From assembly GCF_051014685.1 (NCBI RefSeq), contig NW_027478532.1:558001-622000 (forward strand): a stretch of DNA of 64,000 nt, read 5' to 3'. Made by a program: the position numbers and the translations under genes. Each line of letters opens with the position of its first letter. Position 1 is the first letter of the stretch. Positions 23,081 to 36,900 of the stretch are shown here, one piece after another. The notes under the pieces were generated by a model. It ran no database searches and was not told the origin of the DNA. It saw only the letters and a list, made by a program, of their open reading frames with translations. The DNA comes from Ptiloglossa arizonensis. Its lineage: Eukaryota; Arthropoda; Insecta; Hymenoptera; Colletidae.

Positions 23081-26000
23081 GTGCTCGAAACGAATAACTG
23101 GAACGGTGAAGGGGAAAACTACACATACCGTTGTAATCGGGCGAGTTTCTACTTTCAATTGCAACAGAAATTTTGCGGATTGGTCAATCCGTTCGCGAGA
23201 TATGGCAGTTTGGAGGTAAGAAACGCTTGAGAAACTCAAAATTTTCGCAGCTTTATGCTCGAAACGAATAACTAGAACGGCCCAGGGGAAAAGTGCGCAT
23301 ACCGTTGTAATCGGGCGAGTTTCTACTTTCAAATGCAACAGGAATTTTGCGGATCGGTCAATCCGTTCGCGAGATATGGCAGTTTGGAGGTAAGAAACGC
23401 TTGAGAAACTCAAAATTTTCGCAGTTCTGATGTTCGAAACGCATAACTAGAACGGCCCAGGGGAAGAGTGCGCATACCGTTGTAATCGGGCGAGTTTCTA
23501 CTTTCAAATGCAACAGAAATTTTGCGGATTGGTCAATCCGTTCGCGAGATATGGCAGTTTGGAGGTAAGAAACGCTTGAGAAACTCAAAATTTTCGCAGT
23601 TGTGATGCTCGAAACGAATAACTAGAACGGCCCAGGGGAAAAATGCGCATACCGTTGTAATGGGGCGACTTTCTACTTTCAAATGCAACAGAAATTTTGC
23701 GGATTGGTCAATCCGTTCGCGAGATATGGCAGGTTGGAGGTAAGAAACGCTTGAGAAACTCAAAATTTTCGCAGTTCTGATGCTCGAAACGAATGACTAG
23801 AACGGCCTAGGGGAAAAGTGCGCATACCCTTGTAATCGGGCGAGTTTCTACTTTCAGATGCAACAGAAATTTTGCGGATTGATCAATCCGTTCGCGAGAT
23901 ATGGCAGTTTGGAGATAAGAAACGCTTTAGAAACTCAAAATTTTCGCAGTTTTTTGCTCGAAACGAATAACCAGAACGGCCCAGGGGAAAAGTGCGCATA
24001 CCGTTGTAATCGGGCGAGTTTCTACTTTCAAATGCAACAGAAATTTTGCGGATTGGTCAATCCGTTCGCGAGATATGGCAGTTTGGAGGTAAGAAACGCT
24101 TGAGAAACTCAAAATTGTCGCAGTTCTGATGCTCGAAACGAATAACTAGAACGGCCCAGGGGAAGAGTGCGCATACCGTTGTAATCGGGCGAGTTTCTAC
24201 TTTCAAATGCAACAGAAATTTTGCGGATTTGTCAATCCGTTCGCGAGATATGGCAGGTTGGAGGTAAGAAACGCTTGAGAAACTCAAAATTTTCGCAGTT
24301 CTGATGCTCGAAACGAATAACTGGAGTGGCCTAGGGGAAAACTACACATACCGTTGTAATCGGGCGAGTTTCTACTTTCAGATGCAACAGAAATTATGCG
24401 GATTGGTCAATCCGTTCGCGAGATATGGCAGTTTGGAGGTAAGAAACGCTCGAGAAACTCAAAATTTTCGCAGTTCTGGTGCTCGAAACGAATAACTGGA
24501 ACGGTGTAGGGGAAAACTACACATACCGTTGTAATCGGGCGAGTTTCTACTTTCAAATGCAACAGAAATTTTGCGGATTGGTCAATCCGTTCGCGAGATA
24601 TGGCAGTTTGGAGGTAAGAAACGCTTGAGAAACTCAAAATTTTCGCAGTTCTGATGCTCGAAACGAATAACTAGAACGGCCCAGGGGAAAAGTGCGCATA
24701 GCGTTGTAATCGGGCGAGTTTCTACTTTCAAATGCAACAGAAATTTTGCGGATTGGTCAATCCGTTCGCGAGATATGGCAGGTTGGAGGTAAGAAACGCT
24801 TGAGAAACTCAAAATTTTCGCAGTTCTGATGCTCGAAACGAATAACTGGAATGGCCAAGGGGAAAACTACACATACGGTTGTAATCGGGCGAGTTTCTAC
24901 TTTCAGATGCAACAGAAATTTTGCGGATTGGTCAATCCGTTCGCGAGATGTGGCAGTTTGGAGGTAAGAAACGCTTGAGAAACTCAAAATTTTCGCAGTT
25001 CTGATGCTCGAAACGAATGACTAGAACGGCCTAGGGGAAAAGTGCGCATACCCTTGTAATCGGGCGAGTCTCTACTTTCAAATGCAACAGAAATTTTGCG
25101 GATTGGTCAATCCGTTCGCGAGATATGGCAGTTTGGATGTAAGAAACGCTTGAGAAACTCAAAATTTTCGCAGTTCTGATGCTCGAAACGAATAACTAAA
25201 ACGGCCCAGGGGAAAAGTGCGCATACCGTTGTAATCGGGCGAGTTTCTACTTTCAAATGCAACAGAAATTTTGCGGATTGGTCAATCCGTTCGCGAGATA
25301 TGGCAGTTTGGAGGTAAGAAACGCTTGAGAAACTCAAAATTTTCGCAGTTCTGATGCTCGAAACGAATAACTAGAACGGCCCAGGGGAAGAGTGCGCATA
25401 CCGTTGTAATCGGGCGAGTTTCTACTTTCAAATGCAACAGAAATTTTGCGGATTTGTCAATCCGTTCGCGAGATATGGCAGGTTGGAGGTAAGAAACGCT
25501 TGAGAAACTCAAAATTTTCGCAGTTTTATGCTCGAAACGAATAACTAGAACGGCCCAGGGGAAAAGTGCGCATACCGTTGTAATCGGGCGAGTTTCTACT
25601 TTCAAATGCAACAGAAATTTTGCGGATTGGTCAATCCGTTCACGAGATGTGGCAGTTTGGAGGTAAGAAACGCTTGAGAAACTCAAAATTTTCGCAGTTC
25701 TGATGCTCGAAACGAATAACTGGAGTGGCCTAGGGGAAAACTACACATACCGTTGTAATCGGGCGAGTTTCTACTTTCAGATGCAACAGAAATTATGCGG
25801 ATTGGTCAATCCGTTCGCGAGATATGGCAGTTTGGAGGTAAGAAACGCTTGAGAAACTCAAAATTTTCGCAGTTCTGGTGCTCGAAACGAATAACTGGAA
25901 CGTTGTAGGGGAAAACTACACATACCGTTGTAATCGGGCGAGTTTCTACTTTCAAATGCAACAGAAATTTTGCGGATTGGTCAATCCGTTCGCGAGATAT

Positions 26001-26789
26001 GGCAGTTTGGAGGTAAGAAACGCTTGAGAAACTCAAAATTTTCGCAACTTTATGCTCGAAACGAATAACTAGAACGGCCCAGGGGAAAAGTGCGCATACC
26101 GTTGTAATCGGGCGAGTTTCTACTTTCAAATGCAACAGGAATTTTGCGGATCGGTCAATCCGTTCGCGAGATATGGCAGTTTGGAGGTAAGAAACGCTTG
26201 AGAAACTCAAAATTTTCGCAGTTCTGATGTTCGAAACGAATAACTATAACGGCCCAGGGGAAGAGTGCGCATACCGTTGTAATCGGGCGAGTTTCTACTT
26301 TCAGATGCAACAGAAATTATGCGGATTGGTCAATCCGTTCGCGAGATATGGCAGTTTGGAGGTAAGAAACGCTTGAGAAACTCAAAATTTTCGCAGTTCT
26401 GATGCTCGAAACGAATAACTAGAACGGCCCAGGGGAAGAGTGCGCATACCGTTGTAATCGGGCGAGTTTCTACTTTCAAATGCAACAGAAATTTTGCGGA
26501 TTGGTCAATCCGTTCGCGAGATATGGCAGGTTGGAGGTAAGAAACGCTTGAGAAACTCAAAATTTTCGCAGTTTAATGCTCGAAACGAATAACTAGAACG
26601 GCCCAGGGGAAAAGTGCGCATACCGTTGTAATCGGGCGAGTTTCTACTTTCAAATGCAACAGAAATTTTGCGGATTGGTCAATCCGTTCACGAGATGTGG
26701 CAGTTTGGAGGTAAGAAGCGCTTGAGAAACTCAAAATTTTCGCAGTTCTGATGCTCGAAACGAATAACTAGAACGGCCCAGGGGAAAAG
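23081..26789. repeat. Mixed monomer block, source of later shifted copies
   Basis: About 21 monomers. Parts recur downstream: about 24,000-24,860 at +4,019 bp (23 monomers), and about 25,740-26,790 at +3,145 bp (18 monomers). Markers are the GCTCGAGAAACTC monomer start at 24,448 and 28,467, AATTGTCGCAG near 24,115 and 28,134, and GCAACTTTATG at 26,045 and 29,190. The unequal offsets show that monomers were gained or lost between the copies. Confidence 0.75.
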
Positions 26790-28934
26790 TGCGCATACCG
26801 TTGTAATCGGGCGAGTTTCTACTTTCAGATGCAACAGAAATTTTGCGGATTGATCAATCCGTTCGCGAGATATGGCAGTTTGGAGATAAGAAACGCTTTA
26901 GAAACTCAAAATTTTCGCAGTTTTTTGCTCGAAACGAATAACCAGAACGGCCCAGGGGAAAAGTGCGCATACCGTTGTAATCGGGCGAGTTTCTACTTTC
27001 AAATGCAACAGAAATTTTGCGGATTGGTCAATCCGTTCGCGAGATATGGCAGTTTGGAGGTAAGAAACGCTTGAGAAACTCAAAATTTTCGCAGTTCTGA
27101 TGCTCGAAACGAATAACTGGAGTGGCCTAGGGGAAAACTACACATACCCTTGTAATCGGGCGAGTTTCTACTTTCAGATGCAACAGAAATTATGCGGATT
27201 GGTCAATCCGTTCGCGAGATATGGCAGTTTGGAGGTAAGAAACGCTTGAGAAACTCAAAATTTTCGCAGTTCTGGTGCTCGAAACGAATAACTGGAACGG
27301 TGTAGGGGAAAACTACACATACCGTTGTAATCGGGCGAGTTTCTACTTTCAAATGCAACAGAAATTTTGCGGATTGGTCAATCCGTTCGCGAGATATGGC
27401 CGTTTGGATGTAAGAAACGCTTTAGAAACTCAAAATTTTCGCAGCTTTATGCTCGAAACGAATAACTAGAACGGCCCAGGGGAAAAGTGCGCATACCGTT
27501 GTAATCGGGCGAGTTTCTACTTTCAAATGCAACAGGAATTTTGCGGATTGGTCAATCCGTTCGCGAGATATGGCAGTTTGGAGGTAAGATACGCTTGAGA
27601 AACTCAAAATTTTCGCAGTTCTGATGCTCGAAACGAATGACTAGAACGGCCTAGGGGAAAAGTGTGCATACCGTTGTAATCGGGCGAGTTTCTACTTTCA
27701 GATGCAACAGAAAATTTGCGGATTGATCAATCCGTTCGCGAGATATGGCAGTTTGGAGATAAGAAACGCTTTAGAAACTCAAAATTTTCGCAGTTCTATG
27801 CTCGAAACGAATAACTAGAACGGCCCAGGGGAAAAGTGCGCATACCGTTGTAATCGGGCGAGTTTCTACTTTCAAATGCAACAGAAATTTTGCGGATTGG
27901 TCAATCCGTTCGCGAGATATGGCAGTTTGGAGATAAGAAACGCTTTAGAAACTCAAAATTTTCGCAGTTCTGATGCTCGAAACGAATGACTAGAACGGCC
28001 TAGGGGAAAAGTGCGCATACCGTTGTAATCGGGCGAGTTTCTACTTTCAAATGCAACAGAAATTTTGCGGATTGGTCAATCCGTTCGCGAGATATGGCAG
28101 TTTGGAGGTAAGAAACGCTTGAGAAACTCAAAATTGTCGCAGTTCTGATGCTCGAAACGAATAACTAGAACGGCCCAGGGGAAGAGTGCGCATACCGTTG
28201 TAATCGGGCGAGTTTCTACTTTCAAATGCAACAGAAATTTTGCGGATTTGTCAATCCGTTCGCGAGATATGGCAGGTTGGAGGTAAGAAACGCTTGAGAA
28301 ACTCAAAATTTTCGCAGTTCTGATGCTCGAAACGAATAACTGGAGTGGCCTAGGGGAAAACTACACATACCGTTGTAATCGGGCGAGTTTCTACTTTCAG
28401 ATGCAACAGAAATTATGCGGATTGGTCAATCCGTTCGCGAGATATGGCAGTTTGGAGGTAAGAAACGCTCGAGAAACTCAAAATTTTCGCAGTTCTGGTG
28501 CTCGAAACGAATAACTGGAACGGTGTAGGGGAAAACTACACATACCGTTGTAATCGGGCGAGTTTCTACTTTCAAATGCAACAGAAATTTTGCGGATTGG
28601 TCAATCCGTTCGCGAGATATGGCAGTTTGGAGGTAAGAAACGCTTGAGAAACTCAAAATTTTCGCAGTTCTGATGCTCGAAACGAATAACTAGAACGGCC
28701 CAGGGGAAAAGTGCGCATAGCGTTGTAATCGGGCGAGTTTCTACTTTCAAATGCAACAGAAATTTTGCGGATTGGTCAATCCGTTCGCGAGATATGGCAG
28801 GTTGGAGGTAAGAAACGCTTGAGAAACTCAAAATTTTCGCAGTTCTGATGCTCGAAACGAATAACTGGAATGGCCAAGGGGAAAACTACACATACCGTTG
28901 TAATCGGGCGAGTTTTTACTTTCAGATGCAACAG
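26790..28934. repeat. Mosaic block assembled from segments of two upstream regions
   Basis: About 26,790-27,932 follows 21,723-22,865 (offset 5,067), sharing the TTTTTTGCTCG, class B pair and GCAGCTTTATG monomers. About 28,020-28,880 follows 24,001-24,861 (offset 4,019). From about 28,885 the array follows 25.74 kb (offset 3,145). The order of sources is preserved but intervening monomers are missing, as expected after several unequal exchanges. Confidence 0.7.
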
Positions 28935-31900
28935 AAATTATGCGGATTGGTCAATCCGTTCGCGAGATATGGCAGTTTGGAGGTAAGAAACGCTTGAGAA
29001 ACTCAAAATTTTCGCAGTTCTGGTGCTCGAAACGAATAACTGGAACGTTGTAGGGGAAAACTACACATACCGTTGTAATCGGGCGAGTTTCTACTTTCAA
29101 ATGCAACAGAAATTTTGCGGATTGGTCAATCCGTTCGCGAGATATGGCAGTTTGGAGGTAAGAAACGCTTGAGAAACTCAAAATTTTCGCAACTTTATGC
29201 TCGAAACGAATAACTAGAACGGCCCAGGGGAAAAGTGCGCATACCGTTGTAATCGGGCGAGTTTCTACTTTCAAATGCAACAGGAATTTTGCGGATCGGT
29301 CAATCCGTTCGCGAGATATGGCAGTTTGGAGGTAAGAAACGCTTGAGAAACTCAAAATTTTCGCAGTTCTGATGTTCGAAACGAATAACTATAACGGCCC
29401 AGGGGAAGAGTGCGCATACCGTTGTAATCGGGCGAGTTTCTACTTTCAGATGCAACAGAAATTATGCGGATTGGTCAATCCGTTCGCGAGATATGGCAGT
29501 TTGGAAGTAAGAAACGCTTGAGAAACTCAAAATTTTCGCAGTTCTGATGCTCGAAACGAATAACTAGAACGGCCCAGGGGAAGAGTGCGCATACCGTTGT
29601 AATCGGGCGAGTTTCTACTTTCAAATGCAACAGAAATTTTGCGGATTGGTCAATCCGTTCGCGAGATATGGCAGGTTGGAGGTAAGAAACGCTTGAGAAA
29701 CTCAAAATTTTCGCAGTTTAATGCTCGAAACGAATAACTAGAACGGCCCAGGGGAAAAGTGAGCATACCGTTGTAATCGGGCGAGTTTCTACTTTCAAAT
29801 GCAACAGAAATTTTGCGGATTGGTCAATCCGTTCACGAGATGTGGCAGTTTGGAGGTAAGAAGCGCTTGAGAAACTCAAAATTTTCGCAGTTCTGATGCT
29901 CGAAACGAATGACTAGAACGGCCTAGGGGAAAAGTGTGCATACCTTTGTAATGGGGCGAGTTTCTACTTTCAGATGCAACAGAAATTTTGCGGATTGATC
30001 AATCCGTTCGCGAGATATGGCAGTTTGGAGATAAGAAACGCTTTAGAAACTCAAAATTTTCGCAGTTTTATGCTCGAAACGAATAACTAGAACGGACCAG
30101 GGGAAAAGTGCGCATGCCGTTGTAATCGGGCGAGTTTCTACTTTCAAATGCAACAGAAATTTTGCGGATTGGTCAATCCGTTCGCGAGATATGGCAGTTT
30201 GGAGGTAAGAAACGCTAGAGAAACTCAAAATTTTCGCAGTTCTGATGCTCGAAACGAATAACTAGAACGGCCCAGGGGAAGAGTGCGCATACTGTTGTAA
30301 TCGGGCGAGTTTCTACTTTCAAATGCAACAGAAATTTTGCGGATTGGTCAATCCGTTCGCGAGATATGGCAGTTTGGAGGTAAGAAACGCTTGAGAAACT
30401 CAAAATTTTCGCAGTTCTGATGCTCGAAACGAATAACTAGAACGGCCCAGGGGAAGAGTGCGCATACTGTTGTAATCGGGCGAGTTTCTACTTTCAAATG
30501 CAACAGAAATTTTGCGGATTGGTCAATCCGTTCGCGAGATATGGCAGTTTGGAGGTAAGAAACGCTTGAGAAACTCAAAATTTTCGCAGTTCTGATGCTC
30601 GAAACGAATAACTAGAACGGCCCAGGGGAAAAGTGCGCATACCGTTGTAATCGGGCGAGTTTCTACTTTCAAATGCAACAGGAATTTTGCGGATTGGTCA
30701 ATCCGTTCGCGAGATATGGCAGTTTGGAGGTAAGAAACGCTAGAGAAACTCAAAATTTTCGCAGTTCTGATGCTCGAAACGAATAACTAGAACGGCCCAG
30801 GGGAAGAGTGCGCATACTGTTGTAATCGGGCGAGTTTCTACTTTCAAATGCAACAGAAATTTTGCGGATTGGTCAATCCGTTCGCGAGATATGGCAGTTT
30901 GGAGGTAAGAAACGCTTGAGAAACTCAAAATTTTCGCAGTTCTGATGCTCGAAACGAATAACTAGAACGGCCCAGGGGAAGAGTGCGCATACTGTTGTAA
31001 TCGGGCGAGTTTCTACTTTCAAATGCAACAGAAATTTTGCCGATCGGTCAATCCGTTCGCGAGATATGGCAGGTTGGAGGTAAGAAATGCTTGAGAAACT
31101 CAAAATTTTCGCAGTTTTATGCTCGAAACGAATAACTAGAACGGCCCAGGGGAAAAGTGCGCATACCGTTGTAATCGGGCGAGTTTCTACTTTCAAATGC
31201 AACAGGAATTTTGCGGATTGGTCAATCCGTTCGCGAGATATGGCAGTTTGGAGGTAAGAAACGCTTGAGAAACTCAAAATTTTCGCAGTTCTGGTGCTCG
31301 AAACGAATAACTAGAACGGTCTAGGGGAAAACTACACATACCGTTGTAATCAGGCGAGTTTCTACTTTCAAATGCAACAGAAATTTTGCGGATTGGTCAA
31401 TCCGTTCGCGAGATATGGCAGTTTGGAGGTAAGAAACGCTTGAGAAACTCAAAATTTTCGCAGTTTTATGCTCGAAACGAATAACTAGAGCGGCACAGGG
31501 GAAAAGTGCGCATACCGTTGCAATCGGGCGAGTTTCTACTTTCAAATGCAACAGAAATTTTGCGGATTGGTCAATCCGTTCGCGAGATATGGCAGGTTGG
31601 AGGTAAGAAACGCTTGAGAAACTCAAAATTTTCGCAGTTTTATGCTCGAAACGAATAACTAGAACGGCCCAGGGGCAAAGTGCGCATACCGTTGTAATCG
31701 GGCGAGTTTCTACTTTCAAATGCAACAGAAATTTTGCGGATTGGTCAATCCGTTCACGAGATGTGGCAGTTTGGAGGTAAGAAACGCTTGAGAAACTCAA
31801 AATTTTCGCAGTTCTGATGCTCGAAACGAATAACTGGAGTGGCCTAGGGGAAAACTACACATACCGTTGTAATCGGGCGAGTTTCTACTTTCAGATGCAA

Positions 31901-33997
31901 CAGAAATTATGCGGATTGGTCAATCCGTTCGCGAGATATGGCAGTTTGGAGGTAAGAAACGCTTGAGAAACTCAAAATTTTCGCAGTTCTGGTGCTCGAA
32001 ACGAATAACTGGAACGGTGTAGGGGAAAACTACACACACTGTTGTAATCGGGCGAGTTTCTACTTTCAAATGCAACAGAAATTTTGCGGATTGGTCAATC
32101 CGTTAGCGAGATATGGCAGTTTGGAGGTAAGAAACGCTTGAGAAACTCAAAATTTTCGCAGCTTTATGCTCGAAACGAATAACTAGAACGGCCCAGGGGA
32201 AAAGTGCGCATACCGTTGTAATCGGGCGAGTTTCTACTTTCAAATGCAACAGGAATTTTGCGGATCGGTCAATCCGTTCGCGAGATATGGCAGTTTGGAG
32301 GTAAGAAACGCTTGAGAAACTCAAAATTTTCGCAGTTCTGATGTTCGAAACGAATAACTAGAACGGCCCAGGGGAAGAGTGCGCATACCGTTGTAATCGG
32401 GCGAGTTTCTTCTTTCAAATGCAACAATAATTTTGCGGATTGGTCAATCCGTTCGCGAGATATGGCAGTTTGGAGGTAAGAAACGCTTGAGAAACTCAAA
32501 ATTTTCGCAGTTCTGATGCTCGAAACGAATAACTAGAACGGCCCAGGGGAAGAGTGCGCATACCGTTGTAATCGGGCGAGTTTCTACTTTCAAATGCAAC
32601 AGAAATTTTGCGGATTGGTCAATCCGTTCGCGAGATATGGCAGGTTGGAGGTAAGAAACGCTTGAGAAACTCAAAATTTTCGCAGTTTTATGCTCGAAAC
32701 GAATAACTAGAACGGCCCAGGGGAAAAGTGCGCATACCGTTGTAATCGGGCGAGTTTCTACTTTCAAATGCAACAGAAATTTTGCGGATTGGTCAATCCG
32801 TTCACGAGATGTGGCAGTTTGGAGGTAAGAAACGCTTGAGAATCTCAAAATTTCCGCAGTTCTGATGCTCGAAACGAATGACTAGAACGGCCTAGGGGAA
32901 AAGTGTGCATACCGTTGTAATGGGGCGAGTTTCTACTTTCAGATGCAACAGAAATTTTGCGGATTGATCAATCCGTTCGCGAGATATGGCAGTTTGGAGA
33001 TAAGAAACGCTTTAGAAACTCAAAATTTTCGCAGTTTTATGCTCGAAACGAATAACTAGAACGGCCCAGGGGAAAAGTGTGCATGCCGTTGTAATCGGGC
33101 GAGTTTCTACTTTCAAATGCAACAGAAATTTTGCGGATTGGTCAATCCGTTCGCGAGATATGGCAGGTTGGAGGTAAGAAACGCTTGAGAAACTCAAAAT
33201 TTTCGCAGTTTTATGCTCGAAACGAATAACTAGAACGGCCCAGGGGAAAAGTGCGCATACCGTTGTAATCGGGCGAGTTTCTACTTTCAAATGCAACAGA
33301 AATTTTGCGGATTGATCAATCCGTTCGCGAGATATGGCAGTTTGGAGATAAGAAACGCTTTAGAAACTCAAAATTTTCGCAGTTTTATGCTCGAAACGAA
33401 TAACTAGAACGGCCCAGGGGAAAAGTGCGCATGCCGTTGTAATCGGGCGAGTTTCTACTTTCAAATGCAACAGAAATTTTGCGGATTGGTCAATCCGTTC
33501 GCGAGATATGGCAGTTTGGAGGTAAGAAACGCTAGAGAAACTCAAAATTTTCGCAGTTCTGATGCTCGAAACGAATAACTAGAACGTCCCAGGGGAAGAG
33601 TGCGCATACCGTTGTAATCGGGCGAGTTTCTACTTTCAAATGCAACAGAAATTTTGCCGATCGGTCAATCCGTTCGCGAGATATGGCAGGTTGGAGGTAA
33701 GAAATGCTTCAGAAACTCAAAATTTTCGCAGTTTTATGCTCGAAACGAAAAACTAGAACGGCCCAGGGGAAAAGTGCGCATACCGTTGTAATCGGGCGAG
33801 ATTCTACTTTCAAATGCAACAGGAATTTTGCGGATTGGTCAATCCGTTCGCGAGATATGGCAGTTTGGAGGTAAGAAACGCTTGAGAAACTCAAAATTTT
33901 CGCAGTTCTGGTGCTCGAAACGAATAACTAGAACGGTGTAGGGGAACACTACACATACCGTTGTAATCGGGCGAGTTTCTACTTTCAAATGCAACAG
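28935..33997. repeat. 29-mer higher-order repeat, copy 1 (5,063 bp)
   Basis: 29 monomers, 17 x 175 + 12 x 174 = 5,063 bp. The copy starts after 28,934 and is matched from 33,998 onward. Markers shared with copy 2 include GCAACTTTATG, ATAACTATAACGG, GTGAGCATACC, GTAATGGGGCG and CAATAATTTTGC (32,425 and 36,963). It contains an internal three-monomer tandem duplication near 30.2-31.0 kb that copy 2 lacks, and two further monomers around 33.23-33.58 kb that copy 2 also lacks. Confidence 0.85.
30156..31040. repeat. Local 525-bp (3-monomer) tandem duplication
   Basis: Positions 30,156-30,515 recur at 30,681-31,040. Shared markers are the rare start GCTAGAGAAACTC at 30,213 and 30,738 and CATACTGTTG in the next monomers. 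Similarity begins after A/G at 30,155/30,680 and ends at 31,041 (TTGCCGATCGG versus TTGCGGATTGG). The corresponding place in copy 2 (35.28-35.58 kb) has only one such unit, so either copy 1 gained or copy 2 lost three monomers. Confidence 0.8.
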
Positions 33998-36900
33998 AAA
34001 TTATGCGGATTGGTCAATCCGTTCGCGAGATATGGCAGTTTGGAGGTAAGAAACGCTTGAGAAACTCAAAATTTTCGCAGTTCTGGTGCTCGAAACGAAT
34101 AACTGGAACGTTGTAGGGGAAAACTACACATACCGTTGTAATCGGGCGAGTTTCTACTTTCAAATGCAACAGAAATTTTGCGGATTGGTCAATCCGTTCG
34201 CGAGATATGGCAGTTTGGAGGTAAGAAACGCTTGAGAAACTCAAAATTTTCGCAACTTTATGCTCGAAACGAATAACTAGAACGGCCCAGGGGAAAAGTG
34301 CGCATACCGTTGTAATCGGGCGAGTTTCTACTTTCAAATGCAACAGGAATTTTGCGGATCGGTCAATCCGTTCGCGAGATATGGCAGTTTGGAGGTAAGA
34401 AACGCTTGAGAAACTCAAAATTTTCGCAGTTCTGATGTTCGAAACGAATAACTATAACGGCCCAGGGGAAGAGTGCGCATACCGTTGTAATCGGGCGAGT
34501 TTCTACTTTCAGATGCAACAGAAATTATGCGGATTGGTCAATCCGTTCGCGAGATATGGCAGTTTGGAAGTAAGAAACGCTTGAGAAACTCAAAATTTTC
34601 GCAGTTCTGATGCTCGAAACGAATAACTAGAACGGCCCAGGGGAAGAGTGCGCATACCGTTGTAATCGGGCGAGTTTCTACTTTCAAATGCAACAGAAAT
34701 TTTGCGGATTGGTCAATCCGTTCGCGAGATATGGCAGGTTGGAGGTAAGAAACGCTTGAGAAACTCAAAATTTTCGCAGTTTAATGCTCGAAACGAATAA
34801 CTAGAACGGCCCAGGGGAAAAGTGAGCATACCGTTGTAATCGGGCGAGTTTCTACTTTCAAATGCAACAGAAATTTTGCGGATTGGTCAATCCGTTCACG
34901 AGATGTGGCAGTTTGGAGGTAAGAAGCGCTTGAGAAACTCAAAATTTTCGCAGTTCTGATGCTCGAAACGAATGACTAGAACGGCCTAGGGGAAAAGTGT
35001 GCATACCTTTGTAATGGGGCGAGTTTCTACTTTCAGATGCAACAGAAATTTTGCGGATTGATCAATCCGTTCGCGAGATATGGCAGTTTGGAGATAAGAA
35101 ACGCTTTAGAAACTCAAAATTTTCGCAGTTTTATGCTCGAAACGAATAACTAGAACGGACCAGGGGAAAAGTGCGCATGCCGTTGTAATCGGGCGAGTTT
35201 CTACTTTCAAATGCAACAGAAATTTTGCGGATTGGTCAATCCGTTCGCGAGATATGGCAGTTTGGAGGTAAGAAACGCTAGAGAAACTCAAAATTTTCGC
35301 AGTTCTGATGCTCGAAACGAATAACTAGAACGGCCCAGGGGAAGAGTGCGCATACTGTTGTAATCGGGCGAGTTTCTACTTTCAAATGCAACAGAAATTT
35401 TGCGGATTGGTCAATCCGTTCGCGAGATATGGCAGTTTGGAGGTAAGAAACGCTTGAGAAACTCAAAATTTTCGCAGTTCTGATGCTCGAAACGAATAAC
35501 TAGAACGGCCCAGGGGAAAAGTGCGCATACCGTTGTAATCGGGCGAGTTTCTACTTTCAAATGCAACAGAAATTTTGCCGATCGGTCAATCCGTTCGCGA
35601 GATATGGCAGGTTGGAGGTAAGAAATGCTTGAGAAACTCAAAATTTTCGCAGTTTTATGCTCGAAACGAATAACTAGAACGGCCCAGGGGAAAAGTGCGC
35701 ATACCGTTGTAATCGGGCGAGTTTCTACTTTCAAATGCAACAGGAATTTTGCGGATTGGTCAATCCGTTCGCGAGATATGGCAGTTTGGAGGTAAGAAAC
35801 GCTTGAGAAACTCAAAATTTTCGCAGTTCTGGTGCTCGAAACGAATAACTAGAACGGTCTAGGGGAAAACTACACATACCGTTGTAATCAGGCGAGTTTC
35901 TACTTTCAAATGCAACAGAAATTTTGCGGATTGGTCAATCCGTTCGCGAGATATGGCAGTTTGGAGGTAAGAAACGCTTGAGAAACTCAAAATTTTCGCA
36001 GTTTTATGCTCGAAACGAATAACTAGAGCGGCACAGGGGAAAAGTGCGCATACCGTTGCAATCGGGCGAGTTTCTACTTTCAAATGCAACAGAAATTTTG
36101 CGGATTGGTCAATCCGTTCGCGAGATATGGCAGGTTGGAGGTAAGAAACGCTTGAGAAACTCAAAATTTTCGCAGTTTTATGCTCGAAACGAATAACTAG
36201 AACGGCCCAGGGGCAAAGTGCGCATACCGTTGTAATCGGGCGAGTTTCTACTTTCAAATGCAACAGAAATTTTGCGGATTGGTCAATCCGTTCACGAGAT
36301 GTGGCAGTTTGGAGGTAAGAAACGCTTGAGAAACTCAAAATTTTCGCAGTTCTGATGCTCGAAACGAATAACTGGAGTGGCCTAGGGGAAAACTACACAT
36401 ACCGTTGTAATCGGGCGAGTTTCTACTTTCAGATGCAACAGAAATTATGCGGATTGGTCAATCCGTTCGCGAGATATGGCAGTTTGGAGGTAAGAAACGC
36501 TTGAGAAACTCAAAATTTTCGCAGTTCTGGTGCTCGAAACGAATAACTGGAACGGTGTAGGGGAAAACTACACACACTGTTGTAATCGGGCGAGTTTCTA
36601 CTTTCAAATGCAACAGAAATTTTGCGGATTGGTCAATCCGTTAGCGAGATATGGCAGTTTGGAGGTAAGAAACGCTTGAGAAACTCAAAATTTTCGCAGC
36701 TTTATGCTCGAAACGAATAACTAGAACGGCCCAGGGGAAAAGTGCGCATACCGTTGTAATCGGGCGAGTTTCTACTTTCAAATGCAACAGGAATTTTGCG
36801 GATCGGTCAATCCGTTCGCGAGATATGGCAGTTTGGAGGTAAGAAACGCTTGAGAAACTCAAAATTTTCGCAGTTCTGATGTTCGAAACGAATAACTAGA

